This document shows positions 1 to 6,296 of a stretch of 8,364 nucleotides of DNA, in pieces. Location: NCBI GenBank assembly GCA_045531235.1, contig JAZSDQ010000111.1, positions 1-8,364 on the forward strand, in the 5' to 3' direction. Below the pieces are notes generated by a model. The model searched no databases. It worked only from the letters and a program-made list of their open reading frames with translations, and was not told the origin of the DNA. The first letter of the stretch is position 1. Every line of letters begins with the position of its first letter. Made by a program: the position numbers and the translations under genes. Source of the DNA: RGIG5579 sp045531235. Lineage in GTDB: Bacteria > Bacillota > Clostridia > Oscillospirales > SIG627.

Positions 1-623
1 AGCCAAGCCATGTGGTTGATACCTGCGATCTTTTCAAAATGCTTTTCGGGCAATTCAAGACCCAAGGTGGCATAAAGATTCTTTACGCAGACCTGTACGC
101 TGTGGCAAAGACCGATGGTCTTCATACAGGTATACTTCTGCAAATAACCGGTGAGCATTGCCATGGGGTTGGTATAGTTCAGGAAGATGGCATCGGGACA
201 AACGGCCATAACGTCCTCTGCAAATTCGCGGAGAATGGGAATGGTACGCAGCGCGCGGAAGATTCCTCCCACACCGAGGGTATCGGCAATGGTCTGCTTC
301 AGACCGTATTTCTTGGGAATCTCAAAGTCAATGATGGTGCTGGGATCGTAACCGCCGATCTGTACGGCATTGATAATGAAATGGGAACCGCGAAGAGCTT
401 CCTTTCTGTTTTCCACACCGCAATACTTCTTTACTACAGCGCGGTTTTCATTGATATTATTATTCAAGCAGCAAATAAGCTCGTAAGACTCCTCCAGACG
501 GTCGGGATCAATATCGTAAAGAGCGATCTCTACACTGTGGAGAGGATCGGTGAGCATAATGTCACCAAGAACATTCTTTGCAAAAACGGAGCTTCCTGCT
601 CCAAGAAAGGTTACTTTGATCAT
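1..623 (-). CDS. melA: GH4 alpha-galactosidase, N-terminal part (C-terminus outside window)
   Basis: This is the first 207 residues of a glycoside hydrolase family 4 enzyme, most likely an alpha-galactosidase (MelA type) acting in the cytoplasm on melibiose- or raffinose-type sugars. GH4 enzymes use NAD+ and a divalent metal in a redox-elimination mechanism. The protein opens with a Rossmann strand and nucleotide loop (VTFLGAGSSVFAKNVLGD, residues 4-21), followed by the acidic end of strand 2 (LYDID, 35-39). Later motifs are GVGGIFRALRTIPI (117-130), NYTNPMAM (149-156), GLCHSVQ (171-177) and GINHMAW (201-207). Cys173 and His204 match the conserved GH4 metal ligands. The ATG start is preceded 8 nt upstream by a near-perfect AAAGGAGG site (632-639). 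The gene runs off the left edge, so about half of a typical 430-470-residue enzyme is missing. It is divergent from the AraC-type regulator at 735, the likely controller. GH4 membership is very secure. The alpha-galactosidase subtype, rather than alpha-glucosidase or 6-phospho-glucosidase, rests on the GVGGIFR, GLCHS and INHMAW context. Confidence 0.9.
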   Translation of the reverse strand, partial: MIKVTFLGAGSSVFAKNVLGDIMLTDPLHSVEIALYDIDPDRLEESYELICCLNNNINENRAVVKKYCGVENRKEALRGSHFIINAVQIGGYDPSTIIDFEIPKKYGLKQTIADTLGVGGIFRALRTIPILREFAEDVMAVCPDAIFLNYTNPMAMLTGYLQKYTCMKTIGLCHSVQVCVKNLYATLGLELPEKHFEKIAGINHMAW

Positions 624-630
624 AGAAAAA

Positions 631-640
631 GCCTCCTTTA
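631..640 (-). promoter_or_regulatory. Strong Shine-Dalgarno site of melA
   Basis: On the minus strand this reads TAAAGGAGGC. The AAAGGAGG core ends 8 nt before the ATG at 623-621. It fixes the melA start and is among the best ribosome binding sites in the window. Confidence 0.85.
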
Positions 641-652
641 TTTACTGATTTG

Positions 653-681
653 ATTATACATTGACTTTTTCTCAAACAAAA
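653..681 (-). promoter_or_regulatory. Predicted melA promoter: perfect -10, poor -35
   Basis: On the minus strand a consensus TATAAT lies at 658-653, about 30 bp upstream of the melA ATG, which puts the transcription start near 646. At the expected distance upstream (about 676-681) the hexamer reads TTTTGT, a poor -35 match. A good -10 with a poor -35 is typical of promoters that need an activator. Here the -35 position coincides with one arm of the inverted repeat described separately. This is a sequence prediction only. Confidence 0.55.
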
Positions 682-690
682 TGGTATAAT
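661..690 (+). promoter_or_regulatory. Predicted promoter of the AraC-family regulator
   Basis: TTGACT (661-666) and TATAAT (685-690) are separated by 18 nt. A TG at 682-683 gives an extended -10 (TGGTATAAT). This is a near-consensus vegetative sigma-A type promoter, with a predicted start near 697 and a leader of about 38 nt. Its -35 box lies next to the melA -10, so the two divergent promoters occupy the same DNA. Confidence 0.75.
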
Positions 691-714
691 GTTGTTGTTA
701 TTTGTCATTTTGTT
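675..714. promoter_or_regulatory. 9-bp inverted repeat, candidate regulator operator
   Basis: AACAAAATG (675-683) and CATTTTGTT (706-714) are perfect reverse complements. Their centres are 31 bp apart, about three helical turns. The left arm overlaps the expected -35 region of melA and the spacer/extended -10 of the regulator promoter. The right arm falls just downstream of the predicted regulator start. That geometry would suit a dimeric AraC-type protein that activates melA and represses its own gene. The binding role is inference. The left arm lies upstream of the predicted start, so this is not an RNA hairpin of the leader. Confidence 0.45.
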
Positions 715-734
715 GTTTTTTGGAGGGGAAGAAA

Positions 735-1511
735 ATGCGGCACAGCATTCTGATTACCGATGAAAAATACCACGGTCTGAATCCCGTGGTCTTCGGCTGG
801 GAAGATTGCGATCCCTCCCACGCTTTCGGTCCTGCGGTAAGGCGCTATTGGCTTTTCCACTTTGTGGTCAAGGGTTTCGGACATTACGAGATCGGCGAAA
901 GGCAATATGAGATTGGCCCGGGAGAAATTTTTGTTATTCCGCCGTGGGAAGAAACCTTTTACCAAGCAGACGAAGAAAACCCTTGGCAATACATCTGGAT
1001 CGGTTTTACCTCAGAAAGCCCTCTCCCCGTAAAAATCGCTGATACTCTCTCCTGCCCCAAAGCGCTCGGTATTTTCAATGAAATGAAAAAGTGCGCTGAA
1101 ATGACAAGCGGAAGAAGCGCTTTTCTTTTGGGGAAGCTTTGGGAACTGTTTGCCCTTCTTATGGAGAAAGATGAAAAGCAAACGGATTACGTGGAGGACG
1201 CCATTGCCTGGATCCATTCGGAATATATGAACGATATTACCATTGAGCTTCTCGCGCAGCGCTTAAATCTTGACCGCACTTACTTTTCCGCCATTTTCAA
1301 AAAGAAAATGGGAATTTCTCCCAAGCAATATCTTCTGAATTACCGGATGAGTATTGCCGCTTCTCTCATGACGGATAATAAGAAAAGCGTATCCGTCGCC
1401 GCCCATTCCGCAGGCTATCCCGATATCTTCAATTTTTCAAAAATGTTTAAAAAGCATTACGGCGTTTCCCCAAACGAATACGTCAAACAAAAGAAAAAAA
1501 TTGAAAATTAG
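735..1511 (+). CDS. AraC-family transcriptional regulator with N-terminal cupin
   Basis: A 258-residue cytoplasmic DNA-binding regulator of the AraC/XylS family. An N-terminal cupin-like sugar-sensing domain occupies about residues 35-95, including HYEIGERQYEIGPGEIFVIPP (centred near 50-70). A linker of about 60 residues leads to the double helix-turn-helix region from about 154 to 250. The first helix-turn-helix is ITIELLAQRLNLDRTYFSAIF (around 168-188). The second runs from SVSVAAHSAGYPDIFNFSKMF (around 218-238) into the family signature HYGVSPNEYV. I chose the ATG at 735 because GGAGG (722-726) sits 8 nt upstream. An in-frame ATG at 702 would add 11 residues but lies close to the predicted transcription start and has no ribosome binding site. 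Length is normal for MsmR/RafR-like members. It is divergent from the GH4 alpha-galactosidase gene, so it is probably that locus's galactoside-responsive activator. The ligand cannot be read from sequence. Confidence 0.9.
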   Translation: MRHSILITDEKYHGLNPVVFGWEDCDPSHAFGPAVRRYWLFHFVVKGFGHYEIGERQYEIGPGEIFVIPPWEETFYQADEENPWQYIWIGFTSESPLPVKIADTLSCPKALGIFNEMKKCAEMTSGRSAFLLGKLWELFALLMEKDEKQTDYVEDAIAWIHSEYMNDITIELLAQRLNLDRTYFSAIFKKKMGISPKQYLLNYRMSIAASLMTDNKKSVSVAAHSAGYPDIFNFSKMFKKHYGVSPNEYVKQKKKIEN

Positions 1512-1540
1512 AAAAACTGCTTGCTCAGCAAGCAGTTTTT
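1512..1540 (+). terminator. Intrinsic terminator after the AraC-family gene (bidirectional)
   Basis: An 8-bp stem, CTGCTTGC (1517-1524) with GCAAGCAG (1528-1535), closes a 3-nt TCA loop. It is flanked by A5 upstream and T5 downstream. It begins directly after the regulator's TAG stop (1509-1511). Because of the A5/T5 flanks it can also act on transcripts arriving from the right. Confidence 0.9.
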
Positions 1541-1554
1541 CATTGTAAAAGAAA

Positions 1555-1583
1555 ATACCCCGCCATCGGCGGGGTGTTTTTTT
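1555..1583. terminator. Second GC-rich terminator between convergent operons
   Basis: A 7-bp all-GC stem, CCCCGCC (1558-1564) with GGCGGGG (1568-1574), closes an ATC loop. A T7 run (1577-1583) follows on the plus strand. On the minus strand the hairpin follows the TAA of the nucleotidyltransferase-like gene directly and is followed by TATTTTC. It probably ends the polysaccharide operon and also backs up the first terminator for rightward transcripts. Confidence 0.85.
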
Positions 1584-2748
1584 ATTCCAGGCCGAGATCT
1601 TTCCGCAAAATTGCGGTACGGTCTACCTTTGTTTCATCGATTTCGGCATTTCTTTGGAATTCTTGCAAGGCACGCTTGCGGCTCTCGCCAAACAATATTC
1701 TGATCCATCGCTTTCCCTGATAAAAAGGATAAAGAACGGGGTATTCCTTAAGCTTGGGGTAGTATCGGCTCAAAGAAGAAAAAGGCATAAATATCCGATT
1801 CCAGAAATAGCGCAGCTTTCCTTTTTTCTTGCTTTGGGACATGGCGATTCTGTTTTCCACGTTGCCGTATACACCGCCGCCAAGGAGATAGTCTTCCATT
1901 TCCCTTGTGATCTCCGTATGACAGGCTTTTCCAAACCAGACTTCGGAAAGATGAATGCAGTTTTCATAAAAAGCAAGGAGACTTGCCTTTTTCATCAGGG
2001 AAAGCAGCTTTTCTTCATCATAGCTGATCTTTTGCCTTAAGAGCTGCAGATCAATAAAGGGACGAATTCCGCAGCCGCCGATCTTAAAATGGAGAGCGGC
2101 GTGAGCAATGTGGTAGAAAAGGAAAAACTCCTCCTCCATACGATAGCGGAAAGCGCTTCCCTCTTCAGGTGCGCTGTGTTCCCAGACGGTATCCAGGATC
2201 TCGTCCGTTTCCTTTTTTTCTTCTCTTAGGCAATAGTGCAATTCAAAGTGAATACCGCCGGGGGAGAATAAAGGAATATCGTGACCCAGCCTGGGGCCTT
2301 TTTCCTCGTAGGAAAGCTCCGCTTTCAGGGCAGATGCCACTTCTTCCACCACCTGCGGCTTTACCAGAATATCAATGTCACTGCTGGTTCGCATCCAGGT
2401 TTCGGGATAGAGCAAACGAAGAAGCGCGCCCTTCAGGGGAATATAAGATATTTCTTTTGCTTCCAGAAATTCGCATAGGCGATGGTACTCCCAATCAATT
2501 CGCTCTCGGCGATAAACGGAAAGAAGATGCGCCTTTTGGATTTTCTTGATAACGGGGTAGCCTTTGACGCTTTCATTTTTCTGCAGAGCAAAGCCCACAA
2601 GGTGCGCCAGATCGTGAGCCTGGGCAAGGCGGTACAAAGCCTCCAATTCCTCTTCCGAAATATTAAGCTCGGCAAATTTCTCGGGAGCGTCTGCTTCAAA
2701 AACGGAAGCCCGAAGCATTTCAAAAAGGATATCGCAAATCTTTTTCAA
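1582..2748 (-). CDS. Uncharacterised nucleotidyltransferase-fold protein (NTP_transf_5-like)
   Basis: A 388-residue soluble protein resembling the uncharacterised nucleotidyltransferase family PF14907 (NTP_transf_5). An N-terminal helical region (about 1-100) leads into the catalytic motif: IPLKGALL (103-110), then R120-T-SSDIDILVK (to 130). Asp124 and Asp126 are the expected metal-binding carboxylates, and Glu169 in HFELHY is a candidate third. Later family-like motifs are HIAHAALHF (213-221) and GGCGIRPFIDL (224-234). The C-terminus (about 310-388) is basic and aromatic-rich, without a recognised domain. The start is TTG at 2748, supported by GGAG (2756-2759) 7 nt upstream. It follows capG by 16 nt, ends the operon, and is followed by two terminators. 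Such proteins occur in polysaccharide loci and in some lasso-peptide clusters, where one is reported to take part in glycosylation; that is my recollection. Substrate and role here are unknown. The family assignment is fairly secure and the function is not. Confidence 0.82.
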   Translation of the reverse strand: MKKICDILFEMLRASVFEADAPEKFAELNISEEELEALYRLAQAHDLAHLVGFALQKNESVKGYPVIKKIQKAHLLSVYRRERIDWEYHRLCEFLEAKEISYIPLKGALLRLLYPETWMRTSSDIDILVKPQVVEEVASALKAELSYEEKGPRLGHDIPLFSPGGIHFELHYCLREEKKETDEILDTVWEHSAPEEGSAFRYRMEEEFFLFYHIAHAALHFKIGGCGIRPFIDLQLLRQKISYDEEKLLSLMKKASLLAFYENCIHLSEVWFGKACHTEITREMEDYLLGGGVYGNVENRIAMSQSKKKGKLRYFWNRIFMPFSSLSRYYPKLKEYPVLYPFYQGKRWIRILFGESRKRALQEFQRNAEIDETKVDRTAILRKDLGLE

Positions 2749-2764
2749 ATCAAAGCTCCAATTC

Positions 2765-3946
2765 TTAAAACTTTCTCCAGACCATTTTATCTACCACACC
2801 CGTATAAGACTGAATGATCTTTACTACCTTGGTAGATACGTTTTCTTCTACGTAAGTGGGCACGGGAATACCGTGATCGCCGCTGTCGGTCATTTCCACA
2901 GCGGTGCTGACCGCCTGCAGAAGTGATTTTTCATCGATACCTGCAAGAATAAAGCAAGCCTTATCCAAAGCCTCGGGACGTTCCGTGGAAGTGCGGATGC
3001 AAACGGCGGAAATAGGATTTCCAATGCTTGCAAAGAACGAGCTTTCCTCGGGAAGAGTTCCGCTGTCGGATACTACGGCATAAGCATTCATCTGAAGCTT
3101 ATTGTAATCGTGGAAGCCGAGGGGCTCATTGCAGATCACGCGGGGATCCAATTGAAAACCGCTTTTCTGCAAACGGTTGCGGCTTCTGGGGTGGCAGGAA
3201 TAAAGGATGGGCATATCGTATTTTTCTGCCAATTTATTGATGGCGGTAAAGAGGCTGATAAAGTTCTTTTCCGTATCAATATTCTCCTCACGGTGAGCGG
3301 AAAGGAGAATGTATTTTTTCTTTTCCAGCCCCATTCTCTCAAGAACGTCGCTCTTCAGAATATCCTCCAGGTTATTATGAAGCACCTCTGCCATGGGAGA
3401 GCCTGTAACGTAGGTGCGTTCCTTGGGAAGTCCGCATTCGTGGAGATAGCGTCTTGCGTGCTCGGAATAAGCAAGGTTCACGTCGGAAATGATATCCACG
3501 ATCCTGCGGTTGGTTTCCTCGGGCAGACATTCATCCTTGCAGCGGTTGCCTGCTTCCATGTGGAAAATGGGAATGTGAAGTCTTTTGGCAGGAATGGCAG
3601 ACAGGCAGGAATTGGTGTCCCCAAGTACCAAAAGAGCATCGGGCTTGATCTCATTCATCAGCTTATAAGAGCAGTTAATGATATTACCCACCGTAGCGCC
3701 AAGATCGTCACCGACGGCATCCATATATACTTCGGGATCATCAAGCTTCAGATCGCGGAAGAAAACGCCGTTCAGGTTATAATCGTAATTCTGACCGGTA
3801 TGGGCAAGAATGGTATCAAAATACTTGCGGCACTTATTGATCACCGCGGCAAGTCTGATAATTTCGGGACGGGTACCGACGATAATGAGAAGCTTCAATC
3901 TTCCGTCGTTTTTAAAGCGGATATCGCTATAATCCAGTTTATTCAT
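2765..3946 (-). CDS. capG: UDP-N-acetyl-L-talosamine/UDP-GlcNAc 2-epimerase family protein, CapG/FnlC type
   Basis: A 393-residue cytoplasmic non-hydrolysing C2-epimerase predicted to make UDP-N-acetyl-L-fucosamine in the last step of its synthesis. Visible motifs are VGTRPEIIRLA (23-33), HTGQNYD (49-55), LGDTNS (108-113), HMEAGNR (129-135), PEETNR (142-147), SAHREEN (216-222), SDSGTLPEE (293-301) and RTSTERPEA (318-326). Asp110, Glu131, Glu144 and His218 align by motif with the catalytic residues of E. coli WecB. EAGNR and RTSTERPE favour the CapG/FnlC subgroup over housekeeping WecB/MnaA, which I recall as having EAGLR. The adjacent capF and capE genes agree. The ATG at 3946 has a GAGGAAG-like site 6-7 nt upstream. 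About 20 residues precede the first core strand, slightly longer than many homologues but without a better internal start. It follows capF by 19 nt. A general UDP-GlcNAc 2-epimerase is the alternative but is unlikely in this cassette. Confidence 0.92.
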   Translation of the reverse strand: MNKLDYSDIRFKNDGRLKLLIIVGTRPEIIRLAAVINKCRKYFDTILAHTGQNYDYNLNGVFFRDLKLDDPEVYMDAVGDDLGATVGNIINCSYKLMNEIKPDALLVLGDTNSCLSAIPAKRLHIPIFHMEAGNRCKDECLPEETNRRIVDIISDVNLAYSEHARRYLHECGLPKERTYVTGSPMAEVLHNNLEDILKSDVLERMGLEKKKYILLSAHREENIDTEKNFISLFTAINKLAEKYDMPILYSCHPRSRNRLQKSGFQLDPRVICNEPLGFHDYNKLQMNAYAVVSDSGTLPEESSFFASIGNPISAVCIRTSTERPEALDKACFILAGIDEKSLLQAVSTAVEMTDSGDHGIPVPTYVEENVSTKVVKIIQSYTGVVDKMVWRKF

Positions 3947-3965
3947 TGTACTTCCTCTTTTTTAT

Positions 3966-5165
3966 TTACTCTACTACTTCAAAAAAGGTATCGGGCTTTT
4001 GAGGATCAAAACATTCATTCGCCCACATTACCGTTACCAGATCTTCCGTATCGGAAAGGTTGATGATATTGTGAGTATAACCGGGGAGCATATGGATCGC
4101 TTCGATCTTTTCTCCCGAAACTTCAAAATTCAAAACCTCGTCAGAGCCGATCTTCCGTTCCTGAATAAGTCCGTGACCGCTGACAACGATAAAAAATTCC
4201 CACTTGGTATTGTGCCAATGCTGACCTTTCGTGATTCCCGGCTTTGAAATGTTGACGGAAAACTGACCGCAGTTCGCCGTGCGCAAAAGCTCGGTAAAGC
4301 TGCCTCTGTCATCTACGTTCATTTTCAAGGGGAAAGATACTTTTTCCTTAGGCAGATAGGACAAATACGTGCTGTAAAGCTTTTTGGCAAAGCTGTTATA
4401 GGGAATCTCCGGCATCAAAAGCGTAGAAGGCTGATCGCGGAAGGAATACAAAAGCTCTACGATCTCGCCGAGGGTCACCTTATGGGTGATCGGCGCGGCG
4501 CAATACTTACCGTCTTCACAAAGTACGGTGCTAATTCCGTCAAAGGTACAATGATGCTCATTCCCTTCCAAAGCGGCGATCATTTCATCTACCAGATCGT
4601 CAATGTAAAGAAGCTCCAATTCCACATTGGGATCGTTTACGGTGATCTCTTGATCGGTAGCGATATTATTACAAAAAGTGGCAATGACGGAATTATAATT
4701 GGGGCGGCACCACTTGCCGAACAAATTGGGAAAGCGGTAAACAAGAACGCGGGATCCCCATTTCTCGGCATAATCAAAAAACAATTCTTCTCCCGCTTTT
4801 TTGCTTCTGCCATAATCGCTGTCGTATCTTCCGATGAGGGTTGCCTGAATGGAAGAAGAGAGCATTACGGGGCAGCGGTTTTCATATTTTTCCAAGGTTT
4901 GAAGCAAGGTGGAAGCAAAGCCAAAATTCCCCTGCATAAATTCTTCATTGTTCTGAGGACGGTTGACACCTGCCAGATTGAACACAAAATCCGCCTTTTC
5001 ACAGCCCTCTTCCAGAACCTTGGGGTCGGTATCAATATCATAGCAATAAATTTCGTCAATGGTAAGGCTCGGATGAGTGCGATCCTTGCCGTCACGGATA
5101 TTTTTCAATGCTTCGGTAAGATTCTTTCCTACAAAGCCTGCAGCACCTGTTATGAGGATCTTCAT
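3966..5165 (-). CDS. capF: Bifunctional UDP-sugar reductase/3-epimerase, CapF/FnlB type
   Basis: A 399-residue two-domain cytoplasmic enzyme of the UDP-L-FucNAc pathway. The N-terminal SDR/epimerase domain (about 1-260) shows GAAGFVG (7-13), NLAGVNRP (63-70), the SSS strand end (103-105) and Y118-GRS-K122, the catalytic YxxxK. The C-terminal domain (about 275-399) is a cupin: GQHWHNTKWEFFIVVSG (314-330) supplies H316, H318 and E323, and GYTHNI supplies H364. The H-x-H-x4-E and +41 His spacing is the pattern I recall for the zinc site of S. aureus CapF. In the family the cupin does C3 epimerisation and the SDR domain the NADPH-dependent C4 reduction, giving UDP-2-acetamido-2,6-dideoxy-L-talose. 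The start overlaps the capE stop (ATGA, 5162-5165), with GGAG 8 nt upstream, indicating translational coupling. capG follows immediately. No key residue is missing, so the enzyme looks intact. Confidence 0.93.
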   Translation of the reverse strand: MKILITGAAGFVGKNLTEALKNIRDGKDRTHPSLTIDEIYCYDIDTDPKVLEEGCEKADFVFNLAGVNRPQNNEEFMQGNFGFASTLLQTLEKYENRCPVMLSSSIQATLIGRYDSDYGRSKKAGEELFFDYAEKWGSRVLVYRFPNLFGKWCRPNYNSVIATFCNNIATDQEITVNDPNVELELLYIDDLVDEMIAALEGNEHHCTFDGISTVLCEDGKYCAAPITHKVTLGEIVELLYSFRDQPSTLLMPEIPYNSFAKKLYSTYLSYLPKEKVSFPLKMNVDDRGSFTELLRTANCGQFSVNISKPGITKGQHWHNTKWEFFIVVSGHGLIQERKIGSDEVLNFEVSGEKIEAIHMLPGYTHNIINLSDTEDLVTVMWANECFDPQKPDTFFEVVE

Positions 5166-6214
5166 TTTCCCATCTCCATTTTTTTCAATTCCTCTTGAAT
5201 GTATGCAAGAGAAGCGATCTTCGCCTTGGTTTCTTCTAAGGTGAGAAGGCTGGTATTGTTGGAGTCAAATTCCTTGAGAGAAACGCGCTTTTCATCCCCG
5301 GTAGTGAAATACTTATCGTAATTCAAGCCGCGCTTATCGCTGGGCACACGGTAAAAATCGCCCATATCAATGGCGTTTGCACATTCTTCGTTGGTCAGCA
5401 GAGTTTCAAACATTTTTTCGCCGTGGCGAACGCCGATAACCTTGATATTGTTCTTATCACCGCCAAACAGCTCGCAAACGGCTTCTGCCTGAGTCTGAAT
5501 GGTACAAGCGGGCGCTTTCTGCACCAGAATATCACCGCTTTCACCGTGCTCAAAGGCAAAGAGCACCAGATCCACCGCCTCGTCAAGGCTCATAATAAAG
5601 CGGGTCATGGTACCATCGGTAATGGTGATAGGCTTGCCGGAACGGATCTGCTCGATCCAAAGGGGAATGACCGATCCGCGGGAGCACATAACGTTTCCGT
5701 AACGGGTGCAGCAGATCTTGGTCTTTTCGGGATCCACCGTTCTGGATTTTGCAACGATGACCTTTTCCATCATTGCTTTGGAAGTACCCATAGCATTGAC
5801 AGGGTATGCCGCTTTGTCCGTAGAAAGGCAAACCACGTTCTTTACCCCTGCTTCAATGGCAGCGGTCAATACGTTTTCCGTACCGAGAACGTTGGTCTTT
5901 ACCGCCTCAATGGGGAAAAACTCGCAAGAAGGAACCTGCTTGAGGGCAGCGGCGTGGAAAATGTAATCAACGCCGTGCATGGCATTTTTCACAGAGGCAA
6001 GATCGCGCACGTCGCCGATGTAAAAGCTGATCTTATCTGCAACTTCAGGCATCTTTGCCTGAAATTCGTGGCGCATATCATCCTGCTTTTTTTCATCACG
6101 GGAGAAAATGCGGATCTCCCGGATATCTGTCTTCAAAAAGCGATTGAGCACCGCATTCCCAAAGGATCCGGTACCACCGGTGATCAGTAAAGTCTTTCCT
6201 GCAAATAAACTCAT
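5162..6214 (-). CDS. capE: UDP-GlcNAc 4,6-dehydratase/5-epimerase, CapE/FnlA type
   Basis: A 350-residue SDR enzyme catalysing the first committed step of UDP-L-FucNAc synthesis: C4/C6 dehydration of UDP-GlcNAc with C5 inversion. TGGTGSFG (12-19) is the NAD(P)-binding loop. FHAAALKQVP (86-95) is typical of the PseB/FlaA1/CapE group of inverting dehydratases. STDKAAYPVNAMGTSK (131-146) carries the active site. The usual SDR YxxxK is here M142-GTS-K146, the altered Ser-Met-Lys arrangement known for this subfamily, so it is not a loss of function. RYGNVMCSRGSVIPLW (171-186) and GVRHGEKMFETL (261-272) are further family signatures. Length matches the S. aureus CapE family. The ATG at 6214 has AGAGGA about 10 nt upstream. 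An 82-bp gap separates it from the flippase gene, while capF overlaps its 3' end by 4 nt. PseB-like or FlaA1-like activity is the alternative, but the capF/capG context makes CapE by far the best call. Confidence 0.93.
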   Translation of the reverse strand: MSLFAGKTLLITGGTGSFGNAVLNRFLKTDIREIRIFSRDEKKQDDMRHEFQAKMPEVADKISFYIGDVRDLASVKNAMHGVDYIFHAAALKQVPSCEFFPIEAVKTNVLGTENVLTAAIEAGVKNVVCLSTDKAAYPVNAMGTSKAMMEKVIVAKSRTVDPEKTKICCTRYGNVMCSRGSVIPLWIEQIRSGKPITITDGTMTRFIMSLDEAVDLVLFAFEHGESGDILVQKAPACTIQTQAEAVCELFGGDKNNIKVIGVRHGEKMFETLLTNEECANAIDMGDFYRVPSDKRGLNYDKYFTTGDEKRVSLKEFDSNNTSLLTLEETKAKIASLAYIQEELKKMEMGK

Positions 6215-6296
6215 AATAATTTATTCCTCTCTTAGATTCTCTACTTTTTGTATTTATTTTAAAAACCACTTTTTTGACAATAGGAAATCTTTTTGC

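Noticed and set aside
12..653. A plus-strand open frame of 213 codons at the left edge
   Set aside because: The opposite strand encodes an unmistakable GH4 N-terminus (GLCHSVQ, GINHMAW) with a near-perfect ribosome binding site. The plus frame is its shadow.
3110..4063. A plus-strand open frame of 317 codons opposite capG and the capF 3' end
   Set aside because: It is the antisense shadow of clearly recognisable capG/capF genes. Its translation has no family resemblance and there is no ribosome binding site.
5423..6190. A plus-strand open frame of 255 codons opposite capE
   Set aside because: It is a shadow of the well-conserved capE coding frame, with low-complexity unrecognisable protein and no supporting start signals.
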